This document shows positions 1-5,559 of a stretch of 6,201 nt of DNA, in pieces. Each line of letters begins with the position of its first letter. Position 1 is the first letter of the stretch. Source of the stretch: Fidelibacterota bacterium (GTDB lineage: Bacteria; Fidelibacterota; Marinisomatia; SCGC-AAA003-L08; D37C17); the NCBI GenBank assembly GCA_002707765.1, contig PANV01000015.1:11868-18068 (forward strand). Reading direction: 5' to 3'. The position numbers and the translations under genes are program-made. The notes beneath the pieces were generated by a model. That model made no database searches. It worked only from the letters and a program-made list of their open reading frames with translations, and had not been told where the DNA came from.

Positions 1-221
1 AAAGAAAAATAATTATTATAAAAAAAAATAAATTCATCTATAATTTTTTTATTTAAAGGTAATAAGTCAGGAGTTACAAATCCAATAGATTTTTTTTTTT
101 GAGATGAAAAATATATTTTTGCTGAGGGATTTTTTATTCTTATCAATTTAATTGCAGGTGATGCATGTATAAAATCACCAAGGCTAGAGACTCTAAATAC
201 TAATATTTTTTTTGATTTCAT
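1..221 (-). CDS. Glycosyltransferase family 9 (heptosyltransferase-like), N-terminal part, cut by the left window edge
   Basis: The frame reads leftward from an ATG at 221 and stays open for 73 codons to the window edge, so only the N-terminus is present. The start MKSKKILVFRVSSLGDFIHA, followed by SPAIKLIRIKNPSAKIYF, is the classic beginning of family 9 glycosyltransferases (ADP-heptose:LPS heptosyltransferase type): a hydrophobic first strand, the S-L-G-D loop (residues 13-16), a His and Pro shortly after, then a helix and a second strand after 'NPSAKI'. Family knowledge says these GT-B enzymes transfer heptose or similar sugars from nucleotide donors at the cytoplasmic face of the inner membrane during LPS core or other surface-glycan synthesis. 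Donor and acceptor cannot be told from this fragment. No better upstream start is visible; a stop lies about 11 codons upstream in frame. No Shine-Dalgarno sequence precedes the ATG. An 11-base A run codes for part of QKKKS (residues 41-45). It is divergent from asnB. Confidence 0.8.
   Translation of the reverse strand, partial: MKSKKILVFRVSSLGDFIHASPAIKLIRIKNPSAKIYFSSQKKKSIGFVTPDLLPLNKKIIDEFIFFYNNYFS
90..100. repeat. 11-base homopolymer inside the glycosyltransferase fragment
   Basis: Eleven T on the plus strand (11 A on the coding strand) encode the end of Gln41 and three Lys in the partial family 9 glycosyltransferase. The frame is open on both sides, so the length as given is compatible with a functional product. 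Confidence 0.85.
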
Positions 222-331
222 TTTAATAATAAAATTAATTAAATAATCTACTTATTTTTAGGTATCAATAAAAAGAGTGTAGAAAAAATATAAATGTTTA
301 TAAGTCACTAATAAATAATGTTAAAAAAATA
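222..331. promoter_or_regulatory. Divergent intergenic region expected to hold promoters for both flanking genes
   Basis: These 110 bp separate two genes that start back to back, so promoters for both should lie here. For the leftward glycosyltransferase, a -35-like TTGATA (minus strand, 268-263) is followed after 17 bp by a poor -10-like TATTTA (245-240), about 18 bp before the ATG. For the rightward asnB, TATAAAT at 289-295 could be a -10 box, but I see no matching -35 element. In DNA this A+T-rich such matches arise by chance, so the region's role is inferred from gene orientation rather than from the boxes. No operator-like palindrome or riboswitch-like structure was recognised. Confidence 0.4.
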
Positions 332-2266
332 ATGTGTGGTTTTGTAGGGTATATAAACAAAAATATTGATCAAGTAGATCCATCAATGATTAAAAAAATG
401 ATGGATTTACAAAGGCATCGGGGACCTGATGATGCTGGCTTAGCGTTACTTTCGTCGGAAGAGAATAGTTCAATATCTTATGATCAAAATGATTTAAAAA
501 ATCTTGATACGAAAAATAACTATCATAATTATAACTGGGGAATAGGCTTTAATAGACTAAGTGTCATTGATACATCCAAAAATGGACATCAGCCTATGTC
601 TAATAAAGAAAAATCGATTTATATAATGTTTAATGGTGAAATTTACAACGCTTTTGAACTCAAAAAAGAATTAATTTCATCAAACTATAATTTTAAAAGT
701 AAGACTGATACTGAAATTATTTTAATTTTATATGAAATGTTTGGATTAGAATATACGCTGCAAAAACTCAATGGAATGTTTACGATTTGTATTTTAGATC
801 TTAAAAAAAAAAAAATTTTTTTAGCTAGGGACAGATTTGGAATAAAACCTTTATATTACATATTTAATGAAGATTTTTTTTCTTTTTCATCAGAAATCAA
901 GTCATTTTTGGCAATAAAAAACTTTAAATTTATATTAAATAAAAAACATTTATCGGAATATTTTATTTTTAAGTATTTAGCATTTCCAAATACACTTATT
1001 CATGGAGTAAATTTATTACAGCCAGGCCAAATTATTGAATATGATAACCATCAAATCAAAAAAACAACTTATTTTGACTTTAAAAACTTTGTTATAAAAA
1101 AAGATTCTGAAAATAAAAAATTAATAACACTTGAAAAAAAACTAGAGCAATCCATTAAAAGTCAGTTAATGTCAGATGTAAATCTTGGATGCCAGCTTTC
1201 AGGTGGTATTGACTCATCATTAATAACTTTTTTTGCAAAGAAATATTCAAAAAAAATTGAGACATTTTCTATACTATTTAAAGAAAAAAATCTTACAGAA
1301 GAGAACTTTATAAAAGAAGTAATAAATAAACTAAATTTAGTAAATCATTCTGATATTTTTAATTACAAAAATTTTTATAAAGATTTATGCAGCAGTATCT
1401 GGTCTTTTGATGCCCCGCTTAGCCAGATTAATTCTGTTGGTTTATTAAATTTAGCAAAACTTGCTAAAACAAAAGTAAAAGTATTACTATCTGGTGAAGG
1501 AGCTGATGAAATTCATGGTGGATATCCAAGATTAACAAGAATTAATTTTTTTAATTTTTTAAATAATATACACAAAAAAAAATTATTGCCTTTAACTTTT
1601 TTAAGTAAAAGATTTAAGATATTTAAATTTTCCAAATACTTTCAATTAGATACAAACGACATTATAATTTTATCATCATCTGTTCATTCTCTAAAGGATA
1701 TTAAAAACCTTATTCCAAATATAAATATAGAGAATGGTTTGCACTCTAGAAGAAAGTTAATTAAAGAAATTCAATTGCCTAATAAGCAAAAAAATCTTAT
1801 TTATGAAATGAAAACCTATATGCATGATTTATTTATAAAACAAGACAAGATGACAATGGCTCACTCTATAGAAAACAGAGTCCCATTTTTAGATAACGAT
1901 TTAGTTGATTACTCACTCTCTTTTCTTGGAAATTCAAACTTTGATTATTCCTTACTTAAAAACATAAATAAAAAAACTAAAAAATATTTAAAACAGATAT
2001 CAACAAAATATTTTGGAAAATCATTTTCTTATAGATCTAAGAGTGGATTTTCTTTTCCTCTAAAAAGTATTTTTCAAAACAATTCTTTTAGAGATCCAAT
2101 AGAACAAGAAATTTTTCCTGGTATTAAAGAAAACAAATTGTATGATTATAAAAAAATTTTAATAATTTGGAATAATGTTGATAAATCATCAAGCTCAGAA
2201 TTAGAGTTATTATTTTCAATTATTTCTCTTCAAATATGGATTGAGAAATTTAAAATTAGTATTTAA
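332..2266 (+). CDS. asnB: Asparagine synthase (glutamine-hydrolysing), AsnB family
   Basis: A complete two-domain amidotransferase of 644 residues. The known reaction of the family is ATP-dependent conversion of aspartate to asparagine using ammonia released from glutamine, in the cytoplasm. The N-terminal class II glutaminase domain (about 2-200) has the nucleophile Cys2 directly after the initiator Met, which fixes the start, plus HRGPDD (29-34), R75, FNGEIYN (100-106), TDTE with D126, and ARDRFGIKPLYY (165-176). The synthetase domain (about 250-640) has the PP-loop LSGGIDSS (289-296), SGEGADE (387-393), DKMTMAHSIENRVPFLD (505-521) and the KSGF segment with K570. All catalytic motifs look intact. 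The protein is longer than E. coli AsnB (554) and nearer the Bacillus-type and polysaccharide-cluster members. It lies alone on the plus strand, converging 8 bp from the oxygenase. In surface-glycan loci such enzymes may instead amidate a sugar acid or a sugar-linked amino acid; the true acceptor is unknown. No ribosome binding site is visible. Confidence 0.9.
   Translation: MCGFVGYINKNIDQVDPSMIKKMMDLQRHRGPDDAGLALLSSEENSSISYDQNDLKNLDTKNNYHNYNWGIGFNRLSVIDTSKNGHQPMSNKEKSIYIMFNGEIYNAFELKKELISSNYNFKSKTDTEIILILYEMFGLEYTLQKLNGMFTICILDLKKKKIFLARDRFGIKPLYYIFNEDFFSFSSEIKSFLAIKNFKFILNKKHLSEYFIFKYLAFPNTLIHGVNLLQPGQIIEYDNHQIKKTTYFDFKNFVIKKDSENKKLITLEKKLEQSIKSQLMSDVNLGCQLSGGIDSSLITFFAKKYSKKIETFSILFKEKNLTEENFIKEVINKLNLVNHSDIFNYKNFYKDLCSSIWSFDAPLSQINSVGLLNLAKLAKTKVKVLLSGEGADEIHGGYPRLTRINFFNFLNNIHKKKLLPLTFLSKRFKIFKFSKYFQLDTNDIIILSSSVHSLKDIKNLIPNINIENGLHSRRKLIKEIQLPNKQKNLIYEMKTYMHDLFIKQDKMTMAHSIENRVPFLDNDLVDYSLSFLGNSNFDYSLLKNINKKTKKYLKQISTKYFGKSFSYRSKSGFSFPLKSIFQNNSFRDPIEQEIFPGIKENKLYDYKKILIIWNNVDKSSSSELELLFSIISLQIWIEKFKISI
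803..822. repeat. Homopolymer tract A13 followed by T7 inside asnB
   Basis: Thirteen A followed by seven T lie in frame in the glutaminase domain of asnB, encoding part of LKKKKIFL (residues 157-164) just before the ARDRFG motif. Reading through it keeps the frame intact, so the tract length as given is consistent with a working gene. Runs of this length are prone to replication or transcription slippage and to sequencing error. Confidence 0.85.
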
Positions 2267-2274
2267 AATTTTTA

Positions 2275-2988
2275 CTATTTAAATGAAAGTAATCTTATAA
2301 TTTTTCTTGGATATTTATAAAATATATTAAAAGTTAGTATTATAAGATTTTTATACTTTTCTCTTTTATACTGATCTTTTGAAAATTTTTCTAAATCAGT
2401 AAATAAGTTTTTTGGATTTTTTAGATCGATAATCAAATGTAATCTTTCATCCATCCCCTCGTTTTTAATTTGATGTGGAAAGGAATAGTCACCATAATAA
2501 AGGCCACCAGGTTGCCACTGATAACTTTCATGACATAATTTACTTTTACAATTTTCATTTACAATAAGTGGTAAATGCAATCGACTATTATTATATCTAA
2601 TTGACTCATCCCAATCTCTATGCCAATTAATTTGTTTCTTTGGTTTTAATGTTGAAAAACGTATTCTCCGAGGTTTACAATCGTATTTTTTTAACAATTC
2701 TCTTATTATTTTGTGAGTGTATGTAAAAAACTTTATAATTTCTGTAGGCGCTGTGTCGCTATTAAATTTTTTGTCTACCGATGATGCTGAACCAGTTTCT
2801 GAATATAAAGATACAACTTTCCATCCACCATCGTGATCTATCCCTATGCTAGGGTGTTTAATTTCTATTAACTTATTTTTCGCATTAATATATTCATCTA
2901 GAATTTTTTGATGATCAAAATCAAAATTTATACGATATGTAAAATTTAAAGAAAATAGCTTTGAAATTATTTCCCATGGCCACAGCAT
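2275..2988 (-). CDS. Aspartyl/asparaginyl beta-hydroxylase-family 2-oxoglutarate/Fe(II) dioxygenase
   Basis: A 237-residue protein with the signature core of the Asp/Asn beta-hydroxylase family. Visible in order are RIRFSTLKP (108-116), INWHRDWD (120-127), RLHLPL (136-141), a Trp-Gly-Gly segment (158-162), FPHQIKNEG (170-178) and ERLHLIIDL (181-189). I read H123, D125 and H172 as the iron ligands and R182, ten residues after the second His, as the 2-oxoglutarate-binding Arg; S112, R136 and H138 fit further co-substrate contacts known in human AspH. Such enzymes hydroxylate an amino acid, free or in a peptide, using O2 and 2-oxoglutarate. The substrate here is unknown. Residues about 211-237 are basic and hydrophobic, possibly a membrane-associating tail, with no clear transmembrane helix. 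It is the last gene of the minus-strand operon, 25 bp after the asparagine-synthetase-like gene. The start is the first ATG of the frame, and no Shine-Dalgarno sequence is visible. Confidence 0.78.
   Translation of the reverse strand: MLWPWEIISKLFSLNFTYRINFDFDHQKILDEYINAKNKLIEIKHPSIGIDHDGGWKVVSLYSETGSASSVDKKFNSDTAPTEIIKFFTYTHKIIRELLKKYDCKPRRIRFSTLKPKKQINWHRDWDESIRYNNSRLHLPLIVNENCKSKLCHESYQWQPGGLYYGDYSFPHQIKNEGMDERLHLIIDLKNPKNLFTDLEKFSKDQYKREKYKNLIILTFNIFYKYPRKIIRLLSFK
2291..2349 (+). terminator. Possible asnB transcription terminator: inverted repeat with T-rich tail
   Basis: AATCTTATAA at 2291-2300 is perfectly complementary to TTATAAGATT at 2340-2349, and one more T-A pair (2301/2339) extends the stem to 11 bp. 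On the plus strand the right arm is followed by TTTTTATAC and more T-rich sequence, as expected for an intrinsic terminator of asnB transcripts. Against this, the loop is about 37 nt, the stem has a single G-C pair, and the whole element lies within the 3' coding end of the convergent oxygenase gene. Chance is a real alternative in such A+T-rich DNA. Confidence 0.2.
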
Positions 2989-3013
2989 ATATTTTTTTGT
3001 TAATATTTAATAA

Positions 3014-4264
3014 TTATAATATATCAGCCAACTCAAAATTAATATCATTATTTATTAAATATTTAGACCACAAAAAAAAATCATATTTCTGGAATTTATT
3101 TAATTGATAAATATTAACTTTAATTTTTTTAGAAAGATTAATTTGTTTAGAATCAAATTCAATTTTTGGAAAAAAAGGATGAAAAATTCCTTTATTGGTT
3201 GAGATTTTTTTAAAATTCAATTCATCATCAAGGTATTTTCGTATTGATAATTTATTAATTAATTTTGGTAAATTATAATCAATAAATGATCTCTTTTCAT
3301 AATGATCAATTAAATCTTCATCAAGAAATGGAAAAAAAATTTGTGAATTTTCATCACATGCATTTGAATATAGGATCGATTTATTTATCGCACAGCAAAA
3401 ATCATAATGAATTCCTCTTTGTAATGCTCTTTGTAGTACAATATCTTTATAAATTTTATATTTTTTATAAAAGTTTACTTGATTATAATAATTGCTCAAT
3501 TTTATATTTGATCCTGGAAAATGAGCCATATAATCGGGTCGGAAAAGATCGCTTACTTTACCTAGTTTATTTAAAAAATTTATTTTTATAATTTTATGAG
3601 TATTAAATTTTGTTAATAGTTTTTGTAAATTCATTTTTAGTAATTCTCTTTTACCGGGTAAATGACCCATATATGCATCATTACCCATGCCATCAATAAA
3701 AACTGAATCTGTAAAATTAATTTTATTTTTAAAATTAATATCTAGTAATAATAAAATAGATAATCCTGCAGGATCAAGCACTGGTTCTTTAATTTGTTTA
3801 TAAACATCTTCAAAATTTAAATATTTTAAATCTTGGTTTGTGAAATGAATTTTAATATCTAGTTTTTCAGCTAAATCTAAAATAATTTTTTTATGATTAT
3901 TATTATTTACGTAAGAATAAAATAATGGTTTCATCTTATTTTTAATCATTCTTGATGCAATGAAGGTGGAGTCTTTGCCTCCAGAAAAGAATAATATTGG
4001 CTGTCTATTAGATGAATTTAATTTTTTTATACTTTTGTCGAAAATATCAAGCCAATCAGTATAATCAATTTTATTGCCAACCATTTTATTTTCAACTTTA
4101 TTAGAGTAATTTCTAATAAGTTTTTCCTCTAGATCTATGGCTTTTATATTTTTATCATTATATGTCCAATTTACAATTGACTTATCAAAACTGCAAAATC
4201 TGTTTTGTAGAATTTCAGCAAGGATCCTCTTATCATATAATTGTTTTAGTAAACTATATTTCAT
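3014..4264 (-). CDS. Asparagine-synthetase-fold PP-loop protein without a glutaminase domain
   Basis: A 416-residue protein matching only the synthetase half of AsnB. Visible are a PP-loop LFFSGGKDST (91-100), EPVLDPAG (160-167), DGMGNDAYMG (191-200, at the place of AsnB's SGEGADE loop), FFPFLDEDLIDH (310-321, matching the PFLD segment) and a late K-G-x-x-H-P segment (358-363) comparable with the conserved Lys-Gly-Phe of AsnB. The first 85 or so residues lack Cys2 and all glutaminase motifs. Family knowledge suggests ATP-dependent adenylation of a carboxylate followed by attack of an amine, as in asparagine and beta-lactam synthetases. Ammonia would have to be free or come from a partner; alternatively the nucleophile is another amine. 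It lacks the Cys-rich N-terminus of WbpG-type sugar amidotransferases. Its ATG overlaps the polymerase stop (ATGA), implying coupled translation. The acceptor is unknown, and an inactive or repurposed enzyme is possible because key loop residues differ. Confidence 0.75.
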   Translation of the reverse strand: MKYSLLKQLYDKRILAEILQNRFCSFDKSIVNWTYNDKNIKAIDLEEKLIRNYSNKVENKMVGNKIDYTDWLDIFDKSIKKLNSSNRQPILFFSGGKDSTFIASRMIKNKMKPLFYSYVNNNNHKKIILDLAEKLDIKIHFTNQDLKYLNFEDVYKQIKEPVLDPAGLSILLLLDINFKNKINFTDSVFIDGMGNDAYMGHLPGKRELLKMNLQKLLTKFNTHKIIKINFLNKLGKVSDLFRPDYMAHFPGSNIKLSNYYNQVNFYKKYKIYKDIVLQRALQRGIHYDFCCAINKSILYSNACDENSQIFFPFLDEDLIDHYEKRSFIDYNLPKLINKLSIRKYLDDELNFKKISTNKGIFHPFFPKIEFDSKQINLSKKIKVNIYQLNKFQKYDFFLWSKYLINNDINFELADIL

Positions 4265-5559
4265 ATATTTGAACTATTTTTTTTTCTGGATATTTTAAAT
4301 AAATATAAGAAATACAACATAAAACAAAAACAAAAAAAGAAATAAGGTATGAAATGAATTCCTGGTCCTCTTATCAATGTGTATAAATAAAAAACATAAA
4401 AAAAATAATGTACGGATAAAAATTGAAATACAAGTTTGTTATTAATAATAAGCAATGAATTAAACATTATGTTGCCAACAATAAGAATTAAAAGGTGATA
4501 AATAAATACACCAAATAAACCAAGATTATACGTAGACTCTAAAAATATAGAAAAAAATAATCTGTTTGAAGTGTATCTTTGTATAAATAATAATTCTGAA
4601 ATATTTGTTATTTGCTTTTCTGGGAAAAAAAATCTCGGTTTTGCTATACTTATAAACTGAGAAAAAATATTACCTCCAAGCTCACGTTTATCATCAGTCA
4701 AGGATCCTAAGATAGAAAAATAATCATAAACATTTGTCACTGGATTAATTTGATATCTTGTCTCAGATGAAAAATTTTTAAAATCGTTAATTGTTAATTG
4801 ACTTAAAAAACTATAAAAATTTCTTGTACTAGAACCTTTATATAAATCAGAAATAACTAATGTAAAAAAAATTAATATAACTGTACCTAAAATAAATCTA
4901 TAATTTTTAGAAAAATTAATGCTTAAGTTCCTTTCAATTAATACCGTAATAAAAAAAAATATTGGTACTAGTAAAAATCCAGTTCTATTGAACATTATTG
5001 AGGTATAATAAACAAACGTTAAAAAAAATATTACGATTGGAAATACTTTTTTGGTTGAATTAAGATATAAAATCGATGTTAATATAATAGGAGATAAAAA
5101 CAAAATATGTTTAAAAATATATTGTATAATATTGCCGAAAAATCCATCTATGCTTAATATAGATAATAGCCAAAAAAAAAATAAAAAATGATTTAAATAT
5201 TTAAAATCAATTTTTTTTTTTTTTAAATTAGTGATTAGTAAATTATTATCTGGCGATTTAAAAAATGTTGAAATTAAGCCTGTAATTATAACACAATAAA
5301 AAAAATAAAGTCTTTCCTCATAAAAAATATTTTCATCATAATTATAAAGATTAAATACTTGTGTAATCGATAAAATCCAACATGTTAAAAGGTAGAATTG
5401 AATATAATTAAAAATAGTTTTATTTTTTTTATAATTAAGGAAAAATAACAATACATATCCAAATATACTTACCAATAATCCAAAATAGTTATCTACAAGA
5501 AAAATTAAAAAAGAAATCGCTATATAAAATAAATATATAAATAAATTTCTGCTATTCAT
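4261..5559 (-). CDS. Polytopic membrane protein, Wzy-like polysaccharide (O-antigen) polymerase
   Basis: A 432-residue, Phe/Ile/Leu-rich integral membrane protein. By eye I count about 11-12 hydrophobic segments, near residues 5-22, 25-41, 49-68, 84-100, 120-137, 143-165, 172-190, 193-208, 221-238, 344-366, 375-396 and 402-421. A single large hydrophilic loop spans about 239-335, between the ninth and tenth segments. The loop contains KPRFFFPEKQ (307-316), resembling the P-R-x-x-x-P-x-K motif of oligosaccharide repeat-unit polymerases, and is followed by LESTYNLGLFG (340-350), like the E-x-x-x-N-x-G-x-x-G motif after the loop in Wzy proteins. Wzy joins lipid-linked repeat units at the periplasmic face of the inner membrane. 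A flippase (Wzx) is less likely because of the single large loop; an O-antigen ligase is an alternative. It overlaps the methyltransferase by 8 bp and the next gene by 4 bp, so it sits mid-operon. A 14-base A run encodes LKKKKI (112-117). Confidence 0.68.
   Translation of the reverse strand: MNSRNLFIYLFYIAISFLIFLVDNYFGLLVSIFGYVLLFFLNYKKNKTIFNYIQFYLLTCWILSITQVFNLYNYDENIFYEERLYFFYCVIITGLISTFFKSPDNNLLITNLKKKKIDFKYLNHFLFFFWLLSILSIDGFFGNIIQYIFKHILFLSPIILTSILYLNSTKKVFPIVIFFLTFVYYTSIMFNRTGFLLVPIFFFITVLIERNLSINFSKNYRFILGTVILIFFTLVISDLYKGSSTRNFYSFLSQLTINDFKNFSSETRYQINPVTNVYDYFSILGSLTDDKRELGGNIFSQFISIAKPRFFFPEKQITNISELLFIQRYTSNRLFFSIFLESTYNLGLFGVFIYHLLILIVGNIMFNSLLIINNKLVFQFLSVHYFFYVFYLYTLIRGPGIHFIPYFFFCFCFMLYFLYLFKISRKKNSSNI
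5211..5224. repeat. 14-base homopolymer inside the polymerase-like gene
   Basis: Fourteen T on the plus strand (14 A on the coding strand) lie in frame in a cytoplasmic or periplasmic loop of the membrane protein, encoding four consecutive Lys. It is the longest homopolymer I see in the window. A change of one base would truncate the protein after roughly a quarter of its length. Confidence 0.9.

Noticed and set aside
2989..3030. A+T-rich near-palindrome between the AsnB-like and oxygenase genes as a promoter or terminator
   Set aside because: The pairing is short and made only of A and T, with no T run after a stable stem on either strand. A 25 bp gap within an operon needs no extra signal.
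3286..3591. Plus-strand open frame of 101 codons
   Set aside because: It lies wholly inside the AsnB-like gene on the opposite strand, which has clear PP-loop and PFLD motifs. Its translation shows no recognisable domain, so it is an antisense shadow.
3014..4264. WbpG-type N-acetyl sugar amidotransferase
   Set aside because: The SGGKDS loop is shared, but the Cys-rich N-terminal segment expected in WbpG-type proteins is absent, and the PFLD and DGxGxD segments fit the asparagine synthetase fold better. No HisH- or HisF-like partner is in the window.
4222..4710. AAGGATCCT repeated near 4221 and 4700 as a possible direct repeat
   Set aside because: The shared stretch is only about nine bases, lies in coding sequence of two different genes and has no flanking similarity. 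Chance is sufficient.
4261..5559. Membrane protein as a Wzx/MATE flippase
   Set aside because: Flippases have evenly spaced helices without a single large hydrophilic loop. Here a loop of about 95 residues with a PR-x-x-x-P-x-K motif fits a polymerase or ligase better.
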